Positions 32,680-41,838 of a DNA stretch of 64,000 bases are shown here, in pieces. Below the pieces are notes generated by a model. That model searched no databases, was not told the DNA's origin, and was given only the letters and a program-made list of their open reading frames with translations. The stretch lies in NCBI GenBank assembly GCA_964557955.1, contig CAZLCS010000035.1, forward strand, positions 1-64,000. The letters are read 5' to 3'. Both the position numbers and the translations under genes were made by a program. Positions within the stretch are counted from its first letter, which is position 1; each line of letters begins with the position of its first letter. Origin of the DNA: JALOOX01 sp964557955. Its GTDB lineage: Bacteria; Desulfobacterota; Syntrophobacteria; Syntrophobacterales; Syntrophobacteraceae.

Positions 32680-33636
32680 TCACAATAGTTTGAAGGAGTG
32701 GCGCCAGCAGCGGCGGCGGACGGGGTGGAGCCACCCGTTGAGGGTCAGGCAGCGGCGGGCCAGCAATTTCCCTCGCACGTATGGAATCGCCTCCACGAGC
32801 GCCCGGCTTCCAGCGACTGAACAGCGATCCAGGCAGGAGAACTGCGACCAGTCCGTTTTGCCGATCTCCGGGACCACCGTGACGTCAGCGCTTCTTTTGA
32901 GATGCTGCATCAGTCTGATGCGGGTGATTTCATTGCACCGGAAGAGGTGCTCGATGGCCGACGCCGGAAGCGGCCCCAGTCCGGGAACGTTCAGCGCGGC
33001 ATCCGCCGCAAGGACGAAGTGCCCACCCAGGGCAATGGCCGGAACAACGGGCACGTTGTCCACCCAACCTCCGTCCACCAGCAGGTGTCCCCGATACTCG
33101 AGGGGCGGCAGCAAGCCGGGGATGGCGGCGCTCGCCGCAACAGCCGTTCTGAGCGAGCCGCTCCTGATGACCACTTCCTCACCGCTCAGGAGATCCATGG
33201 CCACCGCCGCAAATGAAAGAGGCAACTCCTCAATGAGGCAGTCCGGCATCAGATCTTCCATGATCTCCTGATAGCTATCCTCGGTGATCAAGGCGGGCCG
33301 CCTCATGGAATGACTGTAATAGACCCCTTTTCGGAAAAGCGACACGAGGCGGTTGAAAAAGCCGTCGTCCCCCTCCTCCAGGCGATCGTCCCGGGCGATG
33401 GCAACGGTCTTCATGAACAGATCGCTTTCGATGAGCACTCTCAGCCGTTCGCCCACCATGTCGACGTCCCGGTAGTAGGCATAAAGTCCCCCAACCACAG
33501 CGCCCATGCTGGTACCCACGATGAGATCAACGTGCATCCCCTGTCTTTCGAGCTCCCGGAGCACTCCCACGTGCGTCAGGGCACGGGCTGACCCACCGCT
33601 CAGCGCAAGGGAAACCTTGAATCGGCCCTGTGACAT
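32680..33636 (-). CDS. Patatin-like phospholipase
   Basis: 318 residues from the ATG preceded by GGGAGGG. It has a Ser-Asp dyad: oxyanion-hole LALSGGSARALTHVGVLREL, nucleophile elbow GTSMGAVVGG, and VDGGWVDNVPV carrying the catalytic Asp. A SAAIPGLLPPLEYRG segment is typical. RssA/YchK-type patatins hydrolyse acyl esters; most physiological substrates are unknown. There is no signal peptide, so it is cytosolic. It is an isolated gene between convergent and divergent neighbours. Confidence 0.88.
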   Translation of the reverse strand: MSQGRFKVSLALSGGSARALTHVGVLRELERQGMHVDLIVGTSMGAVVGGLYAYYRDVDMVGERLRVLIESDLFMKTVAIARDDRLEEGDDGFFNRLVSLFRKGVYYSHSMRRPALITEDSYQEIMEDLMPDCLIEELPLSFAAVAMDLLSGEEVVIRSGSLRTAVAASAAIPGLLPPLEYRGHLLVDGGWVDNVPVVPAIALGGHFVLAADAALNVPGLGPLPASAIEHLFRCNEITRIRLMQHLKRSADVTVVPEIGKTDWSQFSCLDRCSVAGSRALVEAIPYVRGKLLARRCLTLNGWLHPVRRRCWRHSFKLL

Positions 33637-33839
33637 GATGAACTGCCCTCCCAACAGCTCAAGCCTCAACACGGAACGATTTCACGATGAATTCTCATAG
33701 AATGACTCAGCCCTTGAGTAAAGGGAATTCATCCTCTAATCTCTGGCGGTACGCCGAGAGGCGAAGCAGACATGGTCATCCGGTCCGCGACAACTGGACC
33801 AGTTAGCACAAAGAACGGCCGGAAACGAAAGGAGGAGAG

Positions 33840-34478
33840 ATGCCGGAGCGGCGAGTTAGCATTCCTGCAGGGCCCCACCAGCTTGAAGCAGCCTTTGAAA
33901 AAGGTCTCCGGTCCGAGGGGGCGGTGCTGTGCCATCCCCATCCCTTGTATGGGGGCAACATGGACAACAACGTCGTCATGGCTCTCAGGAGAAGCCTGGC
34001 CACCCTGGGATGGTCCACATTGCGCTTCAACTTCCGGGGAGTGGGCTCCAGCGGCGGGTCATACGGAGATGGCGGAGGAGAAACGGAGGATCTGCTGGCT
34101 GCTGCCAATTATCTCAGCGGAGAAGGGCTGAGCCGCATTCACGTGGCGGGCTATTCCTTCGGAGCGTGGATCGCACTTCGAGCCCTTCGGCAGCGCCTCG
34201 CTCCGGCTACACTGATCCTCGTCTCGCCGCCCATCGATTTCCTCGACTTCTCGAGCCTCATGCTCCCCCCGACACCCAAGCTGATAACGCTGGGAGATCA
34301 GGACTCCTTCTGCAGCCTCTCAACACTCGAGAGCTGGCTCAAGAACCAGGCAGACGACCCGCAGCCCGGGCGCGTCGAAATCCTCAAAGGCTGCGATCAT
34401 TTCTACTGGGGGTACGAGAGCCGGCTGGAATCCATTGTCGAGGAATTCGTCAATGCACTCACTCCCGAATTGCACTGA
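33840..34478 (+). CDS. Alpha/beta hydrolase (COG2945 type)
   Basis: 212 residues with AAAGGAGGAG upstream of the ATG. Features are AVLCHPHPLYGGNMDNNVV, STLRFNFRGVGSSGG, nucleophile elbow HVAGYSFGAWIALRAL, an acid region LGDQDSFCS and GCDHFYWG with the catalytic His. The HPHP-GG-MDN pattern marks the COG2945 group of small cytosolic serine hydrolases of unknown substrate. Its end overlaps the convergent hydrolase by 20 bases. Confidence 0.85.
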   Translation: MPERRVSIPAGPHQLEAAFEKGLRSEGAVLCHPHPLYGGNMDNNVVMALRRSLATLGWSTLRFNFRGVGSSGGSYGDGGGETEDLLAAANYLSGEGLSRIHVAGYSFGAWIALRALRQRLAPATLILVSPPIDFLDFSSLMLPPTPKLITLGDQDSFCSLSTLESWLKNQADDPQPGRVEILKGCDHFYWGYESRLESIVEEFVNALTPELH

Positions 34479-35277
34479 GCTGCCTCTGAAAAAAGCGGTC
34501 CACAAGATTGTTGAGCAGATCTCTGCACTCTGCATGCAGGGCATGACCGGCACCGTCTATTTCCACGAGCTCCGAGTCAGCGATGGCGGATGCCAGGAGG
34601 CGCGCATTCTCCCTGGGAACCAGCTGATCCTCCGTTCCCGTGACGATGAGGGTCGGCGTTTGAATGTCACCCAGCCGCTGTCGGCAGTCGAATTCGACTA
34701 TGGCAGCCAGTTGGGCCTGAAAAGCATATTCGGGCTGAACGTCAGTGGAAAGCTGAGCCCGGCGGTAATCCTCAACCCCTTCAGGATCCTCCTCGAGGAA
34801 TCTCTTGCTGAGGAAAATGGGCAGGTTTTTGTCGACAATCTGTTCCTGGGTCAGGCCATCATTGTTCAACAGGATCCCCATGACTTCACGGGAGGGGGCC
34901 ACTCGGGATTCCCCGCCGTGATGCGTACATCCCAGAGCCAGAGCGATAACCCTCGAAGGGGCAAGCAAGGCCAGTTCCTGGGCGATCATGCCCCCCATGG
35001 AGAGCCCCATCACCAATGCCCGCTCGATCCCCAGGTGATCCAGTATGCAGAGAGCATCCTCGGCAAGCCGGCGCATCGTATAGGGTCCCTCCGGCATGTC
35101 GGATCGGCCGGCTCCCCGGTTGTCGAACGTGACGGTGCGATAGCGCTGCGCCATGTAAGGAATCTGTCCGTAATAGGACCACGCCCCGCCGCTCAGCCCG
35201 CTGATGAGCAGAAGCGGCACCCCCTCCCCGTGGACCTCGTAGTAAAGCTTCACGTCACCACACCTGCAAAAAGGCAT
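34459..35277 (-). CDS. Alpha/beta hydrolase (esterase/epoxide-hydrolase type)
   Basis: 272 residues; GGAGGGGGAAGG precedes the ATG. Motifs are LLLISGLSGGAWSYYGQIPY, TVTFDNRGAGRSD, nucleophile elbow MGLSMGGMIAQELAL, LIVTGTEDQLV with the acid residue and GAGHALHAE with the catalytic His. This is the classic RsbQ/3-oxoadipate enol-lactonase-like branch; the substrate is not assigned. It is convergent with the COG2945-type hydrolase. Confidence 0.85.
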   Translation of the reverse strand: MPFCRCGDVKLYYEVHGEGVPLLLISGLSGGAWSYYGQIPYMAQRYRTVTFDNRGAGRSDMPEGPYTMRRLAEDALCILDHLGIERALVMGLSMGGMIAQELALLAPSRVIALALGCTHHGGESRVAPSREVMGILLNNDGLTQEQIVDKNLPIFLSKRFLEEDPEGVEDYRRAQLSTDVQPEYAFQAQLAAIVEFDCRQRLGDIQTPTLIVTGTEDQLVPRENARLLASAIADSELVEIDGAGHALHAECRDLLNNLVDRFFQRQLSAIRE

Positions 35278-35369
35278 CCTTCCCCCTCCGCATCATCAGA
35301 ATTTTGAACAGGTCGAACTCTATCAACGATCGAACGAATACCTCTCTCCTCAACAGGAGGGGTCTTTTA

Positions 35370-35945
35370 CTAGAAACGTTGCCGCAGTCCGAAGGGCCGA
35401 TCGTTTCCGCCGTCATCCAGGAAGCGGAAGAAGAGCACCCCCAGATGGTGCTGTGCCGTGCCGGCCCAGTGCTCCGGCAGGCGCTCGCGTGTCGGAGAAC
35501 CGATTTGAGCTTCAAAGGTGGCCTTCTCGCTCAGATTGCCGGCCCTGTCACGGATGCGGACCTCCACGCGCACATAGTCCCATGTCCGGATCCAGCTCGG
35601 GGTATTGAGCGTGAGGAAGCCCGAGAACTCCGCCTGGTCGCGCCCCTTCAAAGGGATGATTTCCGTATCGGTGTGCTTGCCCAGCTGGGTGATGACCACC
35701 CACAGGTGAGCCATATCCCCGTCGGGATCCGAACCGCGAAGATAAACCCGCCACGTTTCTCCCCCCCAAAGAGACGAGACCGCAAAACCGTCCTCGAGGC
35801 GCGGAGGGCTGCCCGGTCCCATGGTGTGAGGTTGAGGAGCCTCCCCCGGCATCATGGCAACCGGAGCGCAAGCACCCAACACCAGCAAGGCCACGGACAA
35901 CAGGAGGGACTTCATAAATATTCGCTGATCCTGGATGGCCCTCAT
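35370..35945 (-). CDS. Lipoprotein of unknown function
   Basis: 191 residues from an ATG with AAGGAG 8 bases upstream; an internal Met 10 residues later is an alternative. The signal peptide ends in the lipobox VLGAC (Cys26). The mature part resembles a beta-sandwich (WRVYLRGSDPDGDMAHLWVV, YVRVEVRIRDRAGNLSEKAT), like bacterial Ig/cadherin-type lipoproteins with DPDGD and DRAGN turns. It ends in a basic PFGLRQRF tail. No family was assigned. Confidence 0.72.
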   Translation of the reverse strand: MRAIQDQRIFMKSLLLSVALLVLGACAPVAMMPGEAPQPHTMGPGSPPRLEDGFAVSSLWGGETWRVYLRGSDPDGDMAHLWVVITQLGKHTDTEIIPLKGRDQAEFSGFLTLNTPSWIRTWDYVRVEVRIRDRAGNLSEKATFEAQIGSPTRERLPEHWAGTAQHHLGVLFFRFLDDGGNDRPFGLRQRF

Positions 35946-36403
35946 TTCAGAACTCCTTCCTCGCCGGCTCTGTGTCGTTTGCAGCACCCACCCGCCGGAC
36001 GCTCTAACCCGCCGATGCAAATTCCCCTTTCGGGCGACAGGAACCAGCTTCATGTTGCCCGACAACGTACTCATAAAATGAAAATAAGCATTCCAATTGA
36101 CTCGAGGAATCGCTTTGCGTTCAGACGTCCTGCACTCTGTGCCTCGTCCAGCGTGCACTTCTCTCGTACAACGACTCGGCAACCCGGCCTTCTGCAGCCT
36201 TCTCGATTCCATACCTTCCCGCAGGCGGGCGAGAGCTTGCAGGCCATGCGTTCCTGTATAGATTATTAGTTGGAGTGTAACAATTTGAATTTGCTGATGC
36301 CGCCTCTTCCTTTCCGCCCAAGGTGATGTTGGGAAGAGCAGTGTATGGCCTCGTTTGGGTGAATCTTGAGCAACCCGCCCGAAAGGCGTCAAGGAGAGCC
36401 AAG
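35946..36403. other. Intergenic region, no gene seen
   Basis: About 460 bases between the divergent lipoprotein gene and a short Cys-rich gene. It is relatively AT-rich around 36060-36120 and 36250-36300 (for example TGTATAGATTATTAG), which may hold promoters. No protein family was seen in the open frames. Confidence 0.5.
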
Positions 36404-36565
36404 ATGGAAAGGTCCGACTACAAGAGCTGTATATATCAGGAGCGAATGTATCATCACGATTCGGAGGTGTGCACAGAGTCATCGTGCATGATCTGCAAGG
36501 ATGGAAGCTGGGAGGAAACCACCGATCTCTTCCCACCCAAAAAGTCCGGCATTCTGTCCCCATAG
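36404..36565 (+). CDS. Tiny Cys-rich protein
   Basis: 53 residues; AAGGAG lies 7 bases before the ATG, which decides the start over a longer frame. The sequence YKSCIYQERMYHHDSEVC, then SSCMICKDGSWEET, has a spaced C-x-C pattern resembling short DUF1496-like or knottin-like CxxxC...CxxC domains (a C-Y-x-Y start and a C-K-D-G-x-W end). There is no signal peptide. It may bind metal. The function is unknown. Confidence 0.5.
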   Translation: MERSDYKSCIYQERMYHHDSEVCTESSCMICKDGSWEETTDLFPPKKSGILSP

Positions 36566-36777
36566 GAGTCAGGCTCCGCGACAACACTCAACCATGATGG
36601 AAGCCATTCGTGCAAAAGCTTCCCTTTCATACCGTCAGACGGAAGCTGGGGCTTGCGCAAAGCTCCTGCTTCCATTATGTTCAATCGTCGATTCGTCAGA
36701 TGCCTTAGGGTCGGAAGAGCGTTCCAGCGCGCCGAAGACCGTCCCCCAGTTCATCGCCCATACGAGGAGAATGATCC

Positions 36778-36957
36778 ATGGTGGCCAAAAAGGAAGTATG
36801 CTCCTGCACAAACTGCGGCAACGAAGCTGAGATGATCGTCACCTGCGAACTGGTTGATGTCGAAGAAGCAGGCGTAACAAAGAAGAAACAGAAAGAGACC
36901 AGAAAGTGCACTCATTGCGGCAATGAAGCCGATATGATCATCGACCTGGAGCCCTGA
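36778..36957 (+). CDS. Tiny double zinc-ribbon protein
   Basis: 59 residues. Two near-identical modules, CSCTNCGNEAEMIV and CTHCGNEADMII, each with a CxxC pair, are separated by a Lys/Glu/Val-rich linker (LVDVEEAGVTKKKQKETRK). The internal duplication and GAGGAG upstream of the ATG argue that it is a real gene despite its size. It probably binds one zinc ion through both halves. The function is unknown. Confidence 0.65.
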   Translation: MVAKKEVCSCTNCGNEAEMIVTCELVDVEEAGVTKKKQKETRKCTHCGNEADMIIDLEP

Positions 36958-37020
36958 GCCTCCGTCGATCGCTTCGGTGCACGGGACAGCGCCATGATTC
37001 CACGGCCCATGAACACATGA

Positions 37021-37053
37021 GGGCGGTCGCCTGCGCGGAGCCGCCCCTTTCAT
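37021..37053 (+). terminator. Candidate rho-independent terminator
   Basis: GGGCGG-N14-CCGCCC stem followed by CTTTCATTTCTTC, 64 bases after the zinc-ribbon gene. The tail is T-rich but not continuous. It overlaps the stop of the convergent amidohydrolase gene. Confidence 0.5.
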
Positions 37054-38423
37054 TTCTTCAAGACTTTTTGAGCGATCTTTCTCACTTCGGCGACCGCGCC
37101 GGCTGCATCAACACCCCTCAGTATCCCCATCTCGAGTGAAAGCCGGCCGTTTATCCAGACGTAGCGGACATCCGAGCCCCGAGCGGCATAGACAAGATGC
37201 GAAATGGGCTCGTACATGGGAACCAGGTGAGGCTGGTTCACATCCAGCGCTATGATATCGGCCTTTTTCCCGGCTTCCAGGCTTCCGATCTCTCCGTCCC
37301 ATCCCAGTGCGGCGGCCCCTCCCGAGGTAGCCAGTCCCAACACCGATTCAGCCGGACACACCAGGGGGTCCAGCCCAGCCACCTTGTGCAGTTTGGCCAC
37401 CATGTCCATTTCCCTGAAGAGGTCGAGGGCGTTGTTGCTTGCGCAGCTGTCCGTTCCCAATCCCAAGGTCACGCCCGCTCTCAGCATTTCGGGGACAGGC
37501 GCTACCCCGGAAGCCAGCTTCATGTTGCTGGCCGCGTTGTGAGAGATACCCACCTTTTTTTGGGAGAGCAGACGAATTTCTTCCCCGTTGATCCAGACCG
37601 CGTGAGCTGCAAGGGTCCGCTCATCCAGGAGCCCCAGCGCATCCAGATGCATGACGGGACGTTTCCCGTAACCCTCCTCCACGGTGCGCACTTCCCATTC
37701 CGTCTCGGAAAGATGAATCTGAAAGAGGATCCCCTGGTCTCGGCAGAGATCCTTGACCCAGCGCAGGGTATCCGGACTGCAGGTGTAGGGAGCGTGGCAG
37801 AAAAGGGAGGGGCGCAGCCGGCCATCACTGCTCGGAAAGGCCTTCAGGAAGGACTCGGCCCGCACCCTGGCCGAGGTAGGGTCCGAGTGGTCGGGAGTCG
37901 GGTAATCCAGAATTCCCTGGCCCAGGACGGCCCGCAGCCCGGCATCCCGCACGGCCGCTGCCGCCTGCTCCTCGAAGAAATAGCCGTCGCAGAACGTGGT
38001 GACACCATTTTGCAGCATCTCCACACAGGAAAGTAGAGTCCCCCAGTAGACCATTTCAGGGGCCACCACCGCCTTCTCAGCCGGGAAGATGACCTCATGG
38101 AGCCACCGATCCAGAGGCAGATCATCGCCGACACCGCGAAAGCAGCTCATGGCCGCGTGGGTGTGGGTGTTCACCAGCCCCGGCATGACCAGGTGTCCAG
38201 AGAGATCGAGACTGCGCCCGGCACGAAATCGACGCTGCAGGACTTCCGATTCTCCCACGGCCACCAACCGATCGGATCGAATGGCCACAGCCCCGGACCG
38301 AATGGTTCGCATGGCCGCATCGCAGGTTACGACCCAGTCCGCGTTGAGAAGCAGCCAATCCACATCCTCGAGCGTCGGGGTGACCGGTTCAGGGTCGGAT
38401 GGAGCGGGCGATGGCGCGCACAT
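37050..38423 (-). CDS. MtaD-type amidohydrolase (MTA/SAH deaminase family), paralog 2
   Basis: 457 residues from the ATG preceded by AGGAGG; it overlaps the end of paralog 1 by 35 bases. Motifs are VMPGLVNTHTHAAMSCFRG (HxH metal site), GVTTFCDGYFFEE, FCHAPYTCSPDTLRW, IHLSETEWEV, LAAHAVWINGEEIRLL and LGLGTDSCASNNALDLFREM with the catalytic Asp. The family deaminates methylthioadenosine, SAH or adenosine. With mtnA elsewhere in the window this suggests a salvage route through deaminated MTA/SAH, but specificity is not fixed by sequence. Confidence 0.87.
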   Translation of the reverse strand: MCAPSPAPSDPEPVTPTLEDVDWLLLNADWVVTCDAAMRTIRSGAVAIRSDRLVAVGESEVLQRRFRAGRSLDLSGHLVMPGLVNTHTHAAMSCFRGVGDDLPLDRWLHEVIFPAEKAVVAPEMVYWGTLLSCVEMLQNGVTTFCDGYFFEEQAAAAVRDAGLRAVLGQGILDYPTPDHSDPTSARVRAESFLKAFPSSDGRLRPSLFCHAPYTCSPDTLRWVKDLCRDQGILFQIHLSETEWEVRTVEEGYGKRPVMHLDALGLLDERTLAAHAVWINGEEIRLLSQKKVGISHNAASNMKLASGVAPVPEMLRAGVTLGLGTDSCASNNALDLFREMDMVAKLHKVAGLDPLVCPAESVLGLATSGGAAALGWDGEIGSLEAGKKADIIALDVNQPHLVPMYEPISHLVYAARGSDVRYVWINGRLSLEMGILRGVDAAGAVAEVRKIAQKVLKK

Positions 38424-39726
38424 GATCCATGACCTCCTCAACATCCAGGGTGAGCAGCTTGCGGTCTTCCATCACGACCCGACCGTGGATGATGCTGTGC
38501 CGCACATCGGACCCCCGCGCGGCGTAGACCAGGTGGCTGACGGGCTCGTAGAGGGGCGTGAGATGAGGGCGATCGAAATCCACCACGATGATGTCCGCCC
38601 ACATGCCCGGTGCCAGCTCCCCGATCCTTCCCTCGAAACCCAGCGCCTTGGCGCCATTGCGGGTGGCCATCCGGAGAACAGCCGGGGCGGGCACCACCGT
38701 CGGGTCCAGCGCCATCACCTTGTGGAGCTTGGCGCAGGAGTCCATCTCCCCGAAAAGATCGAGATTGTTGTTGCTCGCACACCCGTCCGTACCCAGCGCC
38801 ACGTTGACTCCCCCCTCCAGCAGCGCCGGTACCGGCGCCACCCCCGAGGCCAGCTTCATGTTGCTCTCGGGATTGTGGATCACGTGGGCGGACCGTGATG
38901 CCAGCAGCTCCATATCCCGCTCGTTGAGCGCCACGCAGTGATCTGCAATGAGGTGCGGCCCGAGCATCCCGAGGCGCTCGAGGTGCTCCACCGGCCGGCA
39001 GCCATACAGGGACTGAACCTGTTGGACCTCAGCCTCGTTTTCGGACACATGGATGATCAGCGGCACATGCAACCGCCTGGCGATCTCGTCGCAACGGCGC
39101 AAAAGATCCGGAGAACAGGTGTAGATGGCATGCGGCTCGATGGCGATGCGCACCAGTGGATCCCCGGCCCAATCCCCAATGAGAGACTCCGTGAATCGAA
39201 GGCCATCCTCGATATCTCCGTAGTGAGGCGAAGGGAAATCGTACAGGACCTCCCCCACCAGGGCCCTCATGCCCGCCTTCCGGGCAGCCCGAGCCACCAT
39301 GTGCTCAAACAGGTACATGTCACAGAACGTCGTGGTGCCCGAAAGGATCATCTCGGCACAGGCGAGGAGCGTACCCCAGTAGACCCGGTCTTCGTTGAGC
39401 TTTTGCTCGGCCGGAAAAATGTGCTGATGGAGCCAGTCCATGAGGGGCAGGTCGTCGGCGAGGCCGCGGAAAAGCGTCATGGCTGCATGGGTATGCCCGT
39501 TGATGAGACCGGGCATCACGACGCATCCCCGGACATCGAGAATCCTGCGGCCATGGAAACGGGCCTGGATGGAATCGACCGTGCCGACGGCAACGATTTC
39601 CGATGCCTGAACGGCCACGGCCCCTTCGGGATAGCGGTCGTGCCGGGAGTTGAGCGTCAGAACATCGCCGTTCACCAGCAGGAGGTCCACTTCCGTCTTT
39701 TCGCGGGAGAAGCCGGCTTCATTCAT
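38389..39726 (-). CDS. MtaD-type amidohydrolase (MTA/SAH deaminase family), paralog 1
   Basis: 445 residues. Same family and layout as the gene that follows it: VMPGLINGHTHAAMTLFRGL, GTTTFCDMYLFEHM, IEPHAIYTCSPDLLRR, IHVSENEAEVQQVQ, LIADHCVALNERDMELL, VALGTDGCASNNNLDLFGEM. The two paralogs appear to be a tandem duplication that has diverged substantially, so they may act on different substrates (for example MTA and SAH). It is preceded by engB with a 36-base gap in a four-gene operon. Confidence 0.9.
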   Translation of the reverse strand: MNEAGFSREKTEVDLLLVNGDVLTLNSRHDRYPEGAVAVQASEIVAVGTVDSIQARFHGRRILDVRGCVVMPGLINGHTHAAMTLFRGLADDLPLMDWLHQHIFPAEQKLNEDRVYWGTLLACAEMILSGTTTFCDMYLFEHMVARAARKAGMRALVGEVLYDFPSPHYGDIEDGLRFTESLIGDWAGDPLVRIAIEPHAIYTCSPDLLRRCDEIARRLHVPLIIHVSENEAEVQQVQSLYGCRPVEHLERLGMLGPHLIADHCVALNERDMELLASRSAHVIHNPESNMKLASGVAPVPALLEGGVNVALGTDGCASNNNLDLFGEMDSCAKLHKVMALDPTVVPAPAVLRMATRNGAKALGFEGRIGELAPGMWADIIVVDFDRPHLTPLYEPVSHLVYAARGSDVRHSIIHGRVVMEDRKLLTLDVEEVMDHVRAIARSIRP

Positions 39727-39762
39727 TTCAAAGATACCTCGAACATAAGATTCACATCCCCT

Positions 39763-40362
39763 TCACGGCTCCGCAATCCACACCTGCAGGCGCCCCAGCA
39801 AATCCTCGCGACCCATTCGCGTGGAAGACGAGAACAGCACCACTCCCGCCGGATCCAGGCTCAGACTGGCTGCAGCCTGGGCGCGATGAGACGCTCTCTT
39901 GTTCACACTGACCTTGTCGGCCTTGGTGAGCACGGGGACAACGGGGATCCCCCGATCACGGATCCAGCGCCACAACTGCAGATCCTCCGCTGTCGGCGGA
40001 TGCCGGATGTCCATGATATGGACCATTCCCCTCAAGGTGCGCCGCGTCGTGAGGTAGGCTTCCACCATGGATCCCCATTGCGAGCGAACGCTCACGGACA
40101 CCCTGGCGTATCCGTATCCCGGGAGGTCCACCAGCCGGAAGGACCCGTTGATCAGGAAAAAATTGAGAGTTTGGGTCAGGCCCGGAGTCTGGCTGACTCG
40201 GACCAGCTTCTTGCGCTGCACGAGGCAGTTGATGAGGGAGGACTTCCCCACATTGGATCTTCCGGCAAACGCCACTTCGGGAAGATCCTCGGGAGGGTAG
40301 TGCGGGGGTCGGACGGCGGACTTGACGAATTCCGCCGATTTGATGATGAGATGTTCGGTCAT
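39763..40362 (-). CDS. engB: Ribosome biogenesis GTP-binding protein EngB/YsxC
   Basis: 199 residues, standard length. GTPase motifs: G1 GRSNVGKSSLINCL, switch I VSQTPGLTQTLNFFLI, G3 LVDLPGYGYARVSVSVRSQW, G4 VLTKADKVS, and G5-like VLFSSSTRMG. EngB helps 50S subunit assembly and is often essential. It sits 14 bases after the aminotransferase gene. Confidence 0.95.
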   Translation of the reverse strand: MTEHLIIKSAEFVKSAVRPPHYPPEDLPEVAFAGRSNVGKSSLINCLVQRKKLVRVSQTPGLTQTLNFFLINGSFRLVDLPGYGYARVSVSVRSQWGSMVEAYLTTRRTLRGMVHIMDIRHPPTAEDLQLWRWIRDRGIPVVPVLTKADKVSVNKRASHRAQAAASLSLDPAGVVLFSSSTRMGREDLLGRLQVWIAEP

Positions 40363-40376
40363 GACCCGCTCATTTC

Positions 40377-41528
40377 TTACGAGCGGGAACGGAGGTAGTC
40401 TTCGATGCGGCGCAGACCTTCGGCGATGTTCTCCAGTGAATTTGCGTAACTGAATCGAACGTAGCCTTCCCCGTTGGGTCCGAAATCGACTCCCGGGGTG
40501 ATGCCGACATGGGCCTTTTCGAGGACTTCAAAGGCAAAACGATACGAATCCTTGGTGAAACGACGGGCATTGGCGAAAACATAGAAAGCGCCCGTCGGCT
40601 CCACGGTGATCCCGAACCCGATCTCCTGAAGCCGCTTCAGCATGAACCGCCGCCGGGTATCGTAGGTTTGGCGCATCCTCTCCACATCCGCCCTCACCGA
40701 CTCGTCCGTCAGGGCCACACAGGCGGCGGCCTGGGCCATGGAGTTGGCGGAGATGAAAAAGTTCTGGAGCAGCCGCTGCATGGACCGCACAAGATCCCTG
40801 GGTACAATGAGGTAGCCCAGTCGCCAACCGGTCATGGCATAGAGCTTGGAAAAGCCGTTGAAGACGATGCACTGCTCCGTGAACTCGAGCATGGAATGGA
40901 CCTGCCCTTCGTAGACCAGACCGTGATAGATCTCGTCACTCAGGACCCATGGTCCCATTTCCGCAATCTCTGCCATGCGCCCGGATTCAAGGATGTTTCC
41001 CGTCGGATTGGAGGGGGAGTTCACGAGAATGGCGCGCGTCCGAGGGTTCAAGACCTTTCGGATGGATTCCGGACGATACTGAAACCCGTCCTCTTCATAG
41101 ACCGGCACGGTTACTGGCTCCGCTTCGAGGAACCGCACGAAGTTCGGATAGCAGGCATAGCCGGGGTCCGACAGGATCACCTGATCCCCGCACTCCAGAA
41201 TGCAGCCCATGGCGATCAGGAAAGCCGGTGACGTGCCGGAAGTGACCAGCACCTGGTGCGGTTCGAGATTCTGAATGCCGTAGGTTTCCCGGTAATAACG
41301 GCACACGGCTTCCCGGAGCTGTGGGGTGCCAAGGCTGTGCGTGTAGCGTGTATCTCCCCGCTTCAAGGCTTCGATGGCGGCGGCCTTGACGGCTTCGGGC
41401 GTCTCAAAGTCGGGCTCGCCGATCTCCAGGTGGATGACCGACTCACCGGCCCTCTCCATTTCCTGGGCCCGCTCGAGCACATCCATCACGATGAAAGATT
41501 TGATGTCCTGAACTCTTCGGCAGATCAC
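40377..41528 (-). CDS. Pyridoxal phosphate aminotransferase, class I
   Basis: 383 residues from a GTG with GGGAGAGG 9 bases upstream; a start at 41576 gives a longer, less typical N-terminus. Motifs are IHLEIGEPDFETPEAVKAAA, YTHSLGTPQLREAVCRYYRE, VLVTSGTSPAFLIAM, LSDPGYACYPNF, VNSPSNPTGNIL, SDEIYHGLVYEG, the PLP-lysine FNGFSKLYAMTGWRLGYL and GAFYVFANARRF. It may transaminate aspartate, aromatic amino acids or a keto acid in methionine salvage; the neighbouring MtaD paralogs make the last attractive but unproven. Confidence 0.9.
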   Translation of the reverse strand: MICRRVQDIKSFIVMDVLERAQEMERAGESVIHLEIGEPDFETPEAVKAAAIEALKRGDTRYTHSLGTPQLREAVCRYYRETYGIQNLEPHQVLVTSGTSPAFLIAMGCILECGDQVILSDPGYACYPNFVRFLEAEPVTVPVYEEDGFQYRPESIRKVLNPRTRAILVNSPSNPTGNILESGRMAEIAEMGPWVLSDEIYHGLVYEGQVHSMLEFTEQCIVFNGFSKLYAMTGWRLGYLIVPRDLVRSMQRLLQNFFISANSMAQAAACVALTDESVRADVERMRQTYDTRRRFMLKRLQEIGFGITVEPTGAFYVFANARRFTKDSYRFAFEVLEKAHVGITPGVDFGPNGEGYVRFSYANSLENIAEGLRRIEDYLRSRS

Positions 41529-41625
41529 CTGAAACACCCTCTCCCATTTTCCCGCGGTGCCGGCACACTGGTCCATGAGGTTTTCGTTGATTCTTCAGGC
41601 TCCGGTTGGAAAGGTGCCATGGGCT

Positions 41626-41775
41626 AAGTACAGTTACACAGAAGAGTATGTCCGTTTTAACCTCGTCATGCCGGCAGTCTTTCGGCCGGCATCCAGTTTC
41701 TTTTGTGGAATCCGGCTTGAAAACTGCCGGAATGACGACCCAAGCATTGGACGGTCAATTGTGTGGAGATGTACT
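41626..41775 (+). repeat. MITE-like element, copy B
   Basis: Ends AAGTACA and TGTACT as in copy A; the inner palindromes CGTCATGCCGGCAGT/CCGGCATCC and CCGGAATGACGAC are kept, with more point changes. It is flanked, as in copy A, by GGTGCCATGGGC on the left and a GAGCG-CAGCTTGCCC stretch on the right, so both copies share a larger context. Confidence 0.7.
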
Positions 41776-41807
41776 GAGCGCAGCTTGCCCCTGCGAGGCC
41801 ATACAGT

Positions 41808-41838
41808 CACGGGGAAGCTGCGCCTGGCCCGTGCCACC
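41808..41838 (+). repeat. REP-like hairpin, degenerate copy
   Basis: CACGGGG and GCCCGTG arms around AAGCTGCGCCTG, then CCACCC. It corresponds to 5606-5637 with one arm mutation, and is downstream of MITE copy B. Confidence 0.55.
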
